41,594 nt of DNA from Mycolicibacterium iranicum. GTDB lineage: Bacteria; Actinomycetota; Actinomycetes; Mycobacteriales; Mycobacteriaceae. The stretch is from contig NZ_LWCS01000045.1 in assembly GCF_001650495.1 (NCBI RefSeq), positions 1-41,594 of the forward strand. The letters are read 5' to 3'. The notes beneath the pieces are model-generated. The model worked only from the letters and a program-made list of their open reading frames with translations, was not told the origin of the DNA and made no database searches. The position numbers and the translations under genes were made by a program. Positions 7,831 through 15,588 of this stretch are shown here, in pieces (within the stretch, counting starts at the first letter, position 1; each line of letters opens with the position of its first letter).

Positions 7831-7956
7831 ATGGACTTCGACGAGCTGGTGCTGTGCGGCATCTGCATCGGCTACGCCGATCCGGGGTTCGCGGCCAACA
7901 GCATCAACACCCCGCGCAACCCGGTCATCGAGAATGTCGTCTTCCTCAAGAACTGA
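7831..7956 (+). pseudogene. Nitroreductase C-terminal remnant (41 codons)
   Basis: A 41-codon frame with a good ribosome binding site (AAAGGAG, 5 nt before the ATG) encodes LVLCGICIGYADPG and then a NSINTPRNP stretch. This matches, from memory, the last 35-40 residues of FMN-dependent nitroreductases (LCG-x-x-x-GY-x-DP ... N-x-x-x-T-x-R). The flavin-binding core, about 180 residues, is absent; the bases just upstream belong to the SDR. It is thus either a deletion remnant that kept a start site or, less likely, a functional micropeptide. It sits 10 bp after the SDR stop, and the next gene begins 13 bp downstream of its end. Confidence 0.65.
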
Positions 7957-7969
7957 GGTGGGCGACCAC

Positions 7970-9448
7970 ATGCCACTGCCCACCGGGCAACCCGTCGCCG
8001 ACTGGCGCGAACTCCTCGATCCCCAGCGGCAGGTGGCGACACCAGACGTCAAAGACGAACTTCGCACCGTGTTCCTGTTCGGGTTCCTCACCGACGACCA
8101 ACTCGACGTCCTCGGCGCCAACGGCACCATCACCACCGTCACCGCCGGATCGGTATGCCGGGAAGGTGAACCGGCACATAGTTTTTACGTACTGCTCGAT
8201 GGCGGCGACGTGGTGACGACGAAACGCTCAGCGGTCCAGGACGTCGAGCTGCATCGCACGTCCGAACGCGGCACCTACTTCGGCGCCATCTCTGGCTGCG
8301 CTTCCGTTTACGACGTCACCGTGCGGTTGACCCGAACGTCGCGGCTGTTCGTGGTGGAGGCTGACTTCTTCGTGCGGTTCATGCACGCGGTGTGGCCCGT
8401 CGCAGTGCACCTGCTGGAGAGCAATACGATCGGCGGACTGCGCCAGCGTCAACTCCTGGGCCTGCAGGAGAAGCAACGAGACCTCGCCACCCTCACCGCG
8501 GGGCTGACCCACCAGTTGAACAACCCCGCTGCGGCCACCGTGCGCGCGGTGGCCGACCTGCGTGACAGCTTGGCCGAGGGGCACCGCAACCTCGGGGTGC
8601 TCGCGGCGACCGACCCGAATGCGCTGCCGGCGCTGCTGGCAATTCGGGCCGATCTCGACGGAAGCTCTGCGGCAGAGACACTCTCACCGTTGGAGGTCGC
8701 GGATCGCGAAGACGAGATCGGCGCGTGGTTCACCGACCACGGCATCGGCGACAGCTGGCGCTACGCCTCGACGTTGGTGGAGGCCGAACTCGATGTCGGT
8801 TGGCTGAACCGCGTAGCCGCGGCCGTAGACCCGGCGTCACTGGAATGCGCCGTCGGCTGGCTGAAACAGTTCATCGACAGCGAGATGCGGATCCGGGAGA
8901 TCGCCGAGGCCGGCGCCCGCATCGCCGCACTGGTCAACGGCGCCAAACCCTATTCCCAGATGGATCGCGGCCCCTACCAGTGCATCGACGTCCACGAGAT
9001 GCTTCGCAGCACCGTGCTGATGTTCGGCGACAAGATCGCTATGGTGGGCAAACCCGTGACCCTGGTCAAGGACCTAGACCAGTCCTTGCCGGAAGTACAT
9101 TGCTACCCGGCCGATCTCAATCAGGTGTGGACCAATCTGATCGATAATGCCCTGTACGCGATGAACGGCCGGGGTACGTTGACGGTGCGCACCCGACGGG
9201 AAGGCGACTCGATGATCCGAGTGGAAATCTGCGATGACGGACCCGGCATTCCCGACGACATCATCGGTCGAATCTTCACTCCGTTCTTCACCACCAAACC
9301 GGTGGGTGAGGGCCCCGGGCTGGGGCTCGATCTAGCGTGGCGGATCGTCGTGGACCGGCACCGCGGCCACATCTCGGTCGACTCCACACCCGGCGACACC
9401 CGATTCATCGTCTGCCTGCCCCTGGAAGCACCCGCCCCTGGCAGCTAA
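7970..9448 (+). CDS. Orphan sensor histidine kinase with N-terminal cyclic-nucleotide-binding domain
   Basis: The protein (492 residues from the ATG at 7970) begins with a CRP/cNMP-binding beta-roll (about residues 30-140, with 'GSVCREGEPAHSFYVLLDG'). A helical dimerisation region follows with phospho-acceptor His181 in GLTHQLNNPAA. It ends with a GHKL ATPase domain showing the N box NLIDNALYAM, DDGPGIP and GPGLGLDLA. There is no transmembrane helix, so it senses a cytoplasmic ligand. No response regulator lies nearby; the convergent LAL regulator has no receiver domain. An in-frame ATG at 7934 and GTG at 7958 are alternative starts; 7970 has GAGGTGGG upstream. The 3' end overlaps the regulator by 4 bp. 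cNMP-domain kinases of this type often accompany thioredoxin-reductase-like flavoproteins, which fits the operon. Confidence 0.82.
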   Translation: MPLPTGQPVADWRELLDPQRQVATPDVKDELRTVFLFGFLTDDQLDVLGANGTITTVTAGSVCREGEPAHSFYVLLDGGDVVTTKRSAVQDVELHRTSERGTYFGAISGCASVYDVTVRLTRTSRLFVVEADFFVRFMHAVWPVAVHLLESNTIGGLRQRQLLGLQEKQRDLATLTAGLTHQLNNPAAATVRAVADLRDSLAEGHRNLGVLAATDPNALPALLAIRADLDGSSAAETLSPLEVADREDEIGAWFTDHGIGDSWRYASTLVEAELDVGWLNRVAAAVDPASLECAVGWLKQFIDSEMRIREIAEAGARIAALVNGAKPYSQMDRGPYQCIDVHEMLRSTVLMFGDKIAMVGKPVTLVKDLDQSLPEVHCYPADLNQVWTNLIDNALYAMNGRGTLTVRTRREGDSMIRVEICDDGPGIPDDIIGRIFTPFFTTKPVGEGPGLGLDLAWRIVVDRHRGHISVDSTPGDTRFIVCLPLEAPAPGS

Positions 9449-12159
9449 GGGAGTTTCTGCCGCAGTTCCCGCCGCGACCGAATTCCCAGCTTGGTGAACA
9501 CCTTTCGCAGATGCCACTCCACAGTGTGGGCACTGATGAACAGTTGGCCGGCGATCTCCTGATTGGTCAGGCCCTGGCCGGCCAGCTCGGCAATCTGACG
9601 CTCCTGCGGGCTCAACTCGTCGCCGGCGGCTGTGGGCTGCTTGCGGGTTTTCTGGCCGGCGGCCTGCAGCTCGCGGCGTGCCCGTTCGGCGAACGCCATG
9701 GACCCCATATGCACGAACTCCTGGTGGGCGAAGCGCAGCGGTTCGCGGGCGACGGTAGCAGGACCGTTGCGGCGCAACCACTCCCCGTAGAGCAGGTGGC
9801 TGCGCGCAACCTGAATACGCTGGGCAGTTCGTCCGTAATGCTTGATCGCCTCCCGGTAGAGCGCTTCGGCCTCGGTTCCGCTGCTCAACAGGGCGTGCGA
9901 GCGAGCCAGTGTGCCCAGCGCCCGCGGTGTTCCGGCCGCCCGCGTCCGGTCCCGTAGGCATCCGAAGGCCTGCTCGGCGACCGCCCGGTCCTCGCCGCGC
10001 ACCCCGGCTTCGACCAGTTCGGCCAGAACCCCGGGGTAGAGGCCGAGGTCGTCGTATTCACTGGCACTACGGGCGGCGGCCAGGGCGTCGGCGTAGCGGC
10101 CGAGCCCGACGTTGAGCACCGCGGTGGCGTAATGCGCCAGCCCGATCATCCGGCCCTCACCACGGGCCCGGCCGGACGCCAGAGCTGCGGTCGCCAATCG
10201 GGTGACCTCGGCTTCATCGCCACGCCAGGCCGCCACGATGATCCAGTGGTACTTCAACGGGGCGTAGTCGATGGCGATCGCCATGTCGTTGGCCTCGGCG
10301 ACCAGCGCACCGGCCGTGGCCAATTCACCGTGCTCCACAGCTGCACCGGCCCGGGACAACAGCGCCGACGGCAGCATCGCCAACGCTCCGCTGTCGGTGG
10401 CCAACTGCACCGCATGCGCAGAGACGTCCTGCCAGCCGTCATCCCACGTCTCATGGATCAGGCAATCGTGGACAAGCGGGAATGCCCGCCAGAACCACCC
10501 TTGGCCGGAATCCCCGGTGGACTCCTTGAGCGCGTCGAGGGCACGGCGCATGGCGGGCATGGCCTCGACGGCACCCACTGCCAACCGTTCGGCCAGCGCA
10601 TGGGTCACCAGATCCAGCGGGGTCTTCGGCTGCAGCTCCGCCAGCGCAGTGCGGGCGGTGACAGCGACCTCGGCGGCCAAACCGCCTGCGATGCGCCCGA
10701 CGTACATCGCCGCGCTGAGGGCCTCCAGGTACGCCTCGGTGGCCAGCGCTGTGTCGAGCCTCATCAACTGACCCGCTACCGCCGTGAACTGCGATACAGC
10801 GGCCACAAGCGCGTCGGCGTCACCGTCGGCGCGTGCAGCGGCGAAAGCCAGTCGGGTCCTCAGTTGCGCAGACCGGGCCCGTTGCAGGTCAGACAGCGGC
10901 CCCAGCGCCGCGGTGGCCAGCAAGCGGCGGGCGCTGTCGAAGGACGCGATCTCGCGGTGGGCCTCGGCGGCAGCCAGGGCCCGGCCGGTACGGAGGGCCG
11001 GTTCGGGGGTCAACTCCACTGCGCGCGTCAGAAAGGCTGCGGCAGAGGCGGTTCCGCCGCGCTGAAGCGCCCGGTCTGCCGAACGCTCCAGGTCCAGTGC
11101 CACCTGCTCGTCGAGGGAATCAGCGGCGAGGGCGCGATGCCAGGCCCGCCGGTCCGGGTCGACAGCAGGATCGGTGACCGCCGCCAGTGCCGCGTGCGCG
11201 AGCCGCCGCTGATCGGCGGTGGCGCAGCGGTACGCCATCGACCGCGCCAGCGGATGGTGGAACTGCACCCTGGTGTCGACCGCGATCAGACCGAGGTCAT
11301 ACGCGGACGTCATCGTGGCGGGTTTGAGGTCCAGATGCGCCAGCGCACGCGACAGCAGGGCCGGGTCCCCCACCGGTTCGGCGGCCGCGACGAGCAGCAG
11401 CATCCGGGTGTCTTCGGGCAGATCCGCGATCAGAGCGCGGTAGTGCTCTTCGATGCCGGCGCTGACGCTTCCGGTGTGCAGAGCGGTAATGTCCTTTGGA
11501 GTCTCTAACAGCGCCAACGGATTTCCGCGCGCCTCGGCAACGATCCGGTCCAGGATCGCCGCGTCCAGTCGACCCGGAAAGGCCGACTCCAGCAACCTGC
11601 GCGCGTCGACGTCGTCGAGCCCGCCCACCACCAGGGTCGGCAACCCCGCAGTGCCATCGATCGGAGTACGCGTCGCGAACGCCAACCCCACGGACTCGGC
11701 CTGCAGGCGGCGCGCGACGAAGAACAGCGTTTGCGCCGACACCTGGTCCAGCCATTGCACATCATCGACCACGCACAGCACTGGTTGCTCCGCGGCAGCG
11801 GACGCGAGCAACCCGAGCACCGCCAAACCGACCAGGAACCTGTTCGGGGCGGCACCGGTATCGCTGAGTCCGAAGGCCTGCTCCAACGCCTCCCGCTGCG
11901 GTTGCGGTAGTCCTAGCCCGTGATCCATCACCGGCGCGCACAGCTGCTGCAAACCCGCGAAGGCCAACTCCATATCGGACTCGACTCCCACTGCGGTCAA
12001 AACGGTGCAATCCGCGGCGGACTCCCGCAAGAACGTCAGTAGCGCCGTCTTCCCGATGCCGGCCTCACCGAGCAGCACCCGCACCTCGCTGCGTCCGGTA
12101 CGCAGGGCGTCGACCATCTCGCTCAGTGCCCGGCACTCGGCGGCGCGGCCAGGCAACAT
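9445..12159 (-). CDS. LAL-family LuxR transcriptional regulator (ATPase + TPR-like + HTH)
   Basis: This large regulator (904 residues from the ATG at 12159; a TTG at 12255 would give 936) has the LAL layout. An N-terminal MLPGRAAE start leads into an AAA ATPase with Walker A GEAGIGKT (residues 31-38) and Walker B VLCVVDDVQWLD. A long alpha-helical TPR-like middle region follows, and a C-terminal LuxR/GerE HTH containing LTNQEIAGQLFISAHTVEW. LAL proteins such as MalT activate transcription when ATP and an inducer drive oligomerisation. The gene lies convergent to the kinase (4-bp overlap) and is central in the block. GACTACGG boxes occur only upstream of this block's transcripts, one of them 136 bp behind this start, so it is the best candidate to bind them. 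Confidence 0.9.
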   Translation of the reverse strand: MLPGRAAECRALSEMVDALRTGRSEVRVLLGEAGIGKTALLTFLRESAADCTVLTAVGVESDMELAFAGLQQLCAPVMDHGLGLPQPQREALEQAFGLSDTGAAPNRFLVGLAVLGLLASAAAEQPVLCVVDDVQWLDQVSAQTLFFVARRLQAESVGLAFATRTPIDGTAGLPTLVVGGLDDVDARRLLESAFPGRLDAAILDRIVAEARGNPLALLETPKDITALHTGSVSAGIEEHYRALIADLPEDTRMLLLVAAAEPVGDPALLSRALAHLDLKPATMTSAYDLGLIAVDTRVQFHHPLARSMAYRCATADQRRLAHAALAAVTDPAVDPDRRAWHRALAADSLDEQVALDLERSADRALQRGGTASAAAFLTRAVELTPEPALRTGRALAAAEAHREIASFDSARRLLATAALGPLSDLQRARSAQLRTRLAFAAARADGDADALVAAVSQFTAVAGQLMRLDTALATEAYLEALSAAMYVGRIAGGLAAEVAVTARTALAELQPKTPLDLVTHALAERLAVGAVEAMPAMRRALDALKESTGDSGQGWFWRAFPLVHDCLIHETWDDGWQDVSAHAVQLATDSGALAMLPSALLSRAGAAVEHGELATAGALVAEANDMAIAIDYAPLKYHWIIVAAWRGDEAEVTRLATAALASGRARGEGRMIGLAHYATAVLNVGLGRYADALAAARSASEYDDLGLYPGVLAELVEAGVRGEDRAVAEQAFGCLRDRTRAAGTPRALGTLARSHALLSSGTEAEALYREAIKHYGRTAQRIQVARSHLLYGEWLRRNGPATVAREPLRFAHQEFVHMGSMAFAERARRELQAAGQKTRKQPTAAGDELSPQERQIAELAGQGLTNQEIAGQLFISAHTVEWHLRKVFTKLGIRSRRELRQKLP

Positions 12160-12295
12160 CGCGTGGTTCCGGTCGCGGATCGCCGTCACGATCGAGATGA
12201 CCACCTGTCTGGAACGTCGGTGCAGCCAACGCCCCCCGGCCGCAGTTACGGGCAAATCCTGTCACGTCGGCACGTCAGCTGCAGGGCTACCGGCG

Positions 12296-12317
12296 GACTA
12301 CGGGCTTTCCGTGGTCC
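12296..12317 (+). promoter_or_regulatory. GACTACGG-N5-CCGTGGTCC box, copy 3
   Basis: Plus-strand copy with spacer GCTTT; the flanking 17 bases are identical to copies 1 and 2. It ends 55 bp before the GTG at 12373 and is oriented toward that gene. It also lies in the divergent region behind the LAL regulator, so autoregulation is possible. Confidence 0.7.
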
Positions 12318-12372
12318 CTGCCGGTGCTCCGACTGCCACTGTTGTCGAATCCCACCAAAGGGAGGGCAAGGT

Positions 12373-12957
12373 GTGAGCCAACCGGAGGTCTCTGGACGTA
12401 CGGCGCTGGTAACCGAGGGCACCTCGGACCTGGGACGTGTCACCGCACGCCTGCTCAAGGCCGACGGTGCTCAGCTCATTGTCAGCGGCCGAGAACCGCG
12501 CGCGGGACGGGCCGCCGTCAACGAACTCGGCCCCGGCACCCGGTTCGTCGCCGCTGACCTGGCCGACCTGGAATCCGTCGACCACCTCGCCCGGCAGGTG
12601 CCGGTCGACATTCTGGTCAACAACGCCGACGTGATGGACGTCGATACGTTGGCCGGTCTGTACTTCTTGGTGGCCGCCGTCGCCCCCTGCATGATCCGCC
12701 ACGGTGGCGGAGCGATCGTCAACGTCGCGTCCGCGGCGACAGGTGCCGTCGCCGCGCTGACCCGTGCCTGGGCCGCGGAGTTCGGTTCCGCCGGTATCCG
12801 CGTCAACACCGTGGTGACCGTGGCCCAGCCGAATCCGCTGGGACGCGTCGGCAAACCTGCCGAGATCGCTGCAGCAATAACCTTTCTCGCCTCCAGTCGG
12901 GCGAGCTTCATCACCGGCGCCACCCTGCACGTCGACGGCGGAGCGAGCATCATGTGA
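12373..12957 (+). CDS. Degenerate short-chain dehydrogenase lacking the catalytic Tyr-x-x-x-Lys
   Basis: This 194-residue frame aligns by eye along its whole length with the SDR at 7098-7820 but is about 46 residues shorter. Three internal gaps are visible: after NNADVMDVD, between NVASAATG and AVAALTRAW, and after TVVTVAQP. The second gap removes the YxxxK catalytic pair. The cofactor loop reads TEGTSDLG instead of TGGTAGIG, and NNAG is NNAD. The C-terminal ITGATLHVDGG is intact. All gaps keep frame. It therefore cannot be a normal SDR enzyme: it is either a decaying paralog or a non-catalytic binding/subunit protein. The start is GTG at 12373 with GGGAGGGCAAGG upstream. A regulated GACTACGG box lies 55 bp before it. 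Confidence 0.75.
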   Translation: MSQPEVSGRTALVTEGTSDLGRVTARLLKADGAQLIVSGREPRAGRAAVNELGPGTRFVAADLADLESVDHLARQVPVDILVNNADVMDVDTLAGLYFLVAAVAPCMIRHGGGAIVNVASAATGAVAALTRAWAAEFGSAGIRVNTVVTVAQPNPLGRVGKPAEIAAAITFLASSRASFITGATLHVDGGASIM

Positions 12958-12964
12958 CCGAGCC

Positions 12965-12993
12965 TTGACATCTGCCATTTACTGTTTTACGAA
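12965..12993 (+). promoter_or_regulatory. Promoter of the P450-TetR operon
   Basis: A consensus -35 TTGACA (12965-12970), a 17-bp spacer and TACGAA (12988-12993, followed by T) end 6 bp before the ATG at 13000, which predicts a leaderless mRNA. The AT-rich spacer (TTTACTGTTTTAC) is unusual for this GC-rich window and is a plausible TetR operator, though no clean palindrome is visible. Confidence 0.55.
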
Positions 12994-12999
12994 TAAGAC

Positions 13000-14241
13000 A
13001 TGACGGCAACTTTGTCTCACGGCTCACCGGCTCGTTTCGAGCTGGCCAACGCCACGACGTGGCGCGAACCGTGGCCGATGTACCGGGCGCTGCGTGACCA
13101 CGACCCGGTACATCACGTCATCCCCGCCGGGAGGGACGCTGACGATTACTACGTCCTGAGCCGGCACGCCGACATCTGGGCCGCCGCGCGGGACCACGAG
13201 ACGTTCTCGTCGGCGCAGGGGCTGACGGTCAACTATGGCGAACTGGACCTCATCGGGCTCGCCGACAATCCGCCCATGGTCATGCAGGATCCGCCGGTGC
13301 ACACCGAGTTTCGCAAGCTGGTTGCTCGCGGCTTCACGCCCCGCCAGGTCGAGGCCGTCGAACCGAAGGTTCGCGAGTTCGTCGGCGAGCGAGTAGAACG
13401 AATCCGCCGGAACGGCGGCGGGGACATCGTGGCCGAGCTGTTCAAGCCACTGCCGTCCATGGTGGTCGCACACTACCTCGGTGTGCCCGACGAGGATCGG
13501 GGCAAGTTCGACGGTTGGACCGACGCGATCGTCGCGGCCAACACCAGCGAGGGCGGGCTCGGTGGTGCGCTGGGCACCCTGGGCGATGCTCTCGGCGAGA
13601 TGATGGGCTACTTCACCTCACTGATCGAGCGACGGCGAGTCGAACCCGGGGATGACACAGTGTCGCATCTGGTCGCGGCCGGTGTCGGCGCAGACGGCGA
13701 CATCTCCGGCGTGCTGTCGATCTTGGCATTCACCTTCACCATGGTCACCGGGGGTAACGACACCACAACCGGAATGCTGGGCGGCTCAGTGCAATTGCTG
13801 CATCAACGGCCCGACCAGCGGCGGCTTCTGGCCGGTGATCCGAGCCTGATACCCGACGCCGTGGACGAGTTCCTGCGGCTCACCTCGCCGGTACAGATGC
13901 TGGGCCGCACCGTGACGCGCGATGTGACGATCGGCGACGTGACGATCCCGGAGGGCCGCCGCGTGATGTTCCTCTACGGGTCCGGTAACCGCGACGAGCG
14001 CCAATTCGGCGCTCAGGCAGGCGAACTCGATGTGACCCGCAAGCCTCGCAATATCCTGACGTTCAGCCACGGCGCCCACCACTGCCTGGGCGCGGCCGCG
14101 GCGCGGATGCAGTCGCGGGTCGCGCTCACCGAACTGTTGACCCGGATCCCCGATTTCGAAGTCGATGAATCAGGAATCGTATGGGCGGGCGGCAGTTACG
14201 TCCGCCGTCCGCTGTCGGTGCCGTTCTCGGTGGCGAGCTGA
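13000..14241 (+). CDS. Cytochrome P450, CYP130-like
   Basis: This 413-residue soluble bacterial P450 shows the I-helix oxygen-activation motif TGGNDTTT (residues 250-257), with Gly where most P450s have Ala. It also has the heme-binding loop FSHGAHHCLG with Cys362 as axial ligand. The Gly in the I helix, the length and the neighbours (TetR immediately downstream, acyltransferase and deaD beyond) agree with M. tuberculosis Rv1256c/CYP130. It probably mono-oxygenates a hydrophobic substrate using ferredoxin-delivered electrons; no ferredoxin gene is nearby. The ATG at 13000 follows a TTGACA-17-TACGAA promoter closely. Its stop overlaps the TetR start (TGATG), so the pair is an operon. Confidence 0.92.
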   Translation: MTATLSHGSPARFELANATTWREPWPMYRALRDHDPVHHVIPAGRDADDYYVLSRHADIWAAARDHETFSSAQGLTVNYGELDLIGLADNPPMVMQDPPVHTEFRKLVARGFTPRQVEAVEPKVREFVGERVERIRRNGGGDIVAELFKPLPSMVVAHYLGVPDEDRGKFDGWTDAIVAANTSEGGLGGALGTLGDALGEMMGYFTSLIERRRVEPGDDTVSHLVAAGVGADGDISGVLSILAFTFTMVTGGNDTTTGMLGGSVQLLHQRPDQRRLLAGDPSLIPDAVDEFLRLTSPVQMLGRTVTRDVTIGDVTIPEGRRVMFLYGSGNRDERQFGAQAGELDVTRKPRNILTFSHGAHHCLGAAAARMQSRVALTELLTRIPDFEVDESGIVWAGGSYVRRPLSVPFSVAS

Positions 14242-14861
14242 TGGCGGGCGACTGGTTGGCCGAACGCCGCACCGAGGTGGCCGCCGACCGCATCCTCGAC
14301 GCGGCCGGTGAGCTCTTCGCGTCCCAGGCGGCCGCAAGCGTCGGGATGCACGAAATCGCCTCGGCAGCAGGCTGTTCCCGCGCCACCCTCTACCGGTACT
14401 TCGAGAACCGGGAGGCGCTGTACACCGCCTACGTGCACCGCGAGAGCTACCGGCTCTACCGGGAAATGGCCGAGCACACGATGTCGATCGACGATCCACG
14501 CGAACGGCTGATCGAAGGCATGCTCGCGTCCCTGCGCAACGTACGGGAGAGTCCGGCGCTGTCGTCATGGTTCGCCACCGCGCAGCGCCCCATCGGCGCC
14601 GAGATGGCCGAGCAATCCGAGGTCATCAAGGCATTGACCGAGGCGTTCGTCATCTCCCTGGGCCCCGACGACCCCGGCACCGGGGCAAGCGAAGCGACGG
14701 GAAATGGGTCTGTGGCCCACCGAGCCCGCTGGCTGGTTCGGGTGATGACCTCGCTGATGCTGTTTCCCGGGCACGACGCGGACGACGAGCGCACCATGCT
14801 CGAAGAGTTCGTCGTTCCGATCGTGCTACCGAAGCGGCGGGCTGATCAGGCCACCCAATAA
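14241..14861 (+). CDS. TetR-family transcriptional regulator (Rv1255c-like)
   Basis: This 206-residue regulator has an N-terminal TetR HTH (about residues 17-62) with the recognition part MHEIASAAGCSRATLYRYF. The all-helical C-terminal domain would be for ligand binding. It is translationally coupled to the P450 (TGATG overlap), so it very likely represses the P450 operon and responds to a P450 substrate or a related molecule. Length and context match M. tuberculosis Rv1255c. The ATG at 14241 is preferred over upstream in-frame codons because they lie within the P450 frame and precede the family's usual N-terminus. The 3' end overlaps the convergent siderophore-interacting gene by 16 bp. Confidence 0.9.
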   Translation: MAGDWLAERRTEVAADRILDAAGELFASQAAASVGMHEIASAAGCSRATLYRYFENREALYTAYVHRESYRLYREMAEHTMSIDDPRERLIEGMLASLRNVRESPALSSWFATAQRPIGAEMAEQSEVIKALTEAFVISLGPDDPGTGASEATGNGSVAHRARWLVRVMTSLMLFPGHDADDERTMLEEFVVPIVLPKRRADQATQ

Positions 14862-15562
14862 GCCTGGGCTTTGATGGATTTGCGCGGGATCTTGAAGTCC
14901 TCGCGTAGCAGCTTCGCGACGGCTCGCGTGGTGCGGTTGTCGCATGCGACCCAGCCGAAGTGGTCGGACCCGTCGAACGCAGCAGAACTCACAGCGGCGA
15001 CGAGGCCGTCGCCGGCATCCTGTCGGTCCACCCACGTCACGTCCGTGGCGCGGCGCACCGGCAGCTGCTTGTCGTCGTCGTGGGCAGCTTCGAGGAAGAC
15101 CTGTGCCGGGGCGTCGCCGATGGCATCGAGCAGAGAGTTGATCGCGGGCAGTGAGGCCGTGTCTCCTACGATCACATACCCCGCCGGCCGGGGCTCGGGC
15201 AGTGCGAAGCTGCTGCCCAGGACGGTCGCCTCGATTTTGTCGCCCGGTTGCGCCTGCTCGGCCCACCGTGATGCCACGCCGTCGTGCAGCGCGAACTCCA
15301 CGTCGACGGTGTCGTTGGCCGGGTCGGGGTTGACCAGCGTGTAGCCGCGCTGGTGCAGCTTCTCACCGTCGGTGAACCACATTCGGATCCACTGAGTCGG
15401 GTGTAGGGACCGATCGGCCAGCAGGCCGCCGGCCTGGAAGCTCAGCCTCAGGTAGTGCGGGGTGACCTCCGTGCGTCCGGTGACCGTGAGCTCGTAGTCG
15501 CCCGCCCGCAGCAGCTTGAGCACCGCACCGGCGAAACCGCGCGACAACTTGGTGTCCGACAT
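14846..15562 (-). CDS. Siderophore-interacting protein (FAD/NAD(P)H ferric reductase, ViuB-like)
   Basis: This 238-residue protein has the ferredoxin-reductase-like FAD-binding motif QRGYTLVNPDP with Arg72, Tyr74 and Thr75. A C-terminal NAD(P)H-binding SIP domain contains YVIVGDTASLPAI. This family reduces ferric siderophores in the cytoplasm to release iron. An IdeR box lies 27 bp upstream of the ATG at 15562, which strongly suggests repression under iron-replete conditions and supports the functional assignment. GAGGAG precedes the start at a slightly long spacing. The gene stands alone, convergent with the TetR gene. As I recall it has no counterpart between Rv1255c and Rv1254, so it looks like a local insertion. 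Confidence 0.9.
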   Translation of the reverse strand: MSDTKLSRGFAGAVLKLLRAGDYELTVTGRTEVTPHYLRLSFQAGGLLADRSLHPTQWIRMWFTDGEKLHQRGYTLVNPDPANDTVDVEFALHDGVASRWAEQAQPGDKIEATVLGSSFALPEPRPAGYVIVGDTASLPAINSLLDAIGDAPAQVFLEAAHDDDKQLPVRRATDVTWVDRQDAGDGLVAAVSSAAFDGSDHFGWVACDNRTTRAVAKLLREDFKIPRKSIKAQAYWVA

Positions 15563-15588
15563 GGACTCATCACTCCTCGTTGCGTTAG

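Noticed and set aside
9445..12159. LuxR regulator as the response regulator of the adjacent kinase
   Set aside because: It has no receiver domain; the N-terminus is an AAA ATPase of the LAL type, so it cannot be a classical phospho-acceptor partner.
2537..12957. Genomic island bounded by integrase, tRNA or IS elements
   Set aside because: No integrase, transposase, tRNA or direct-repeat ends were seen at either boundary; only gene order suggests insertion.
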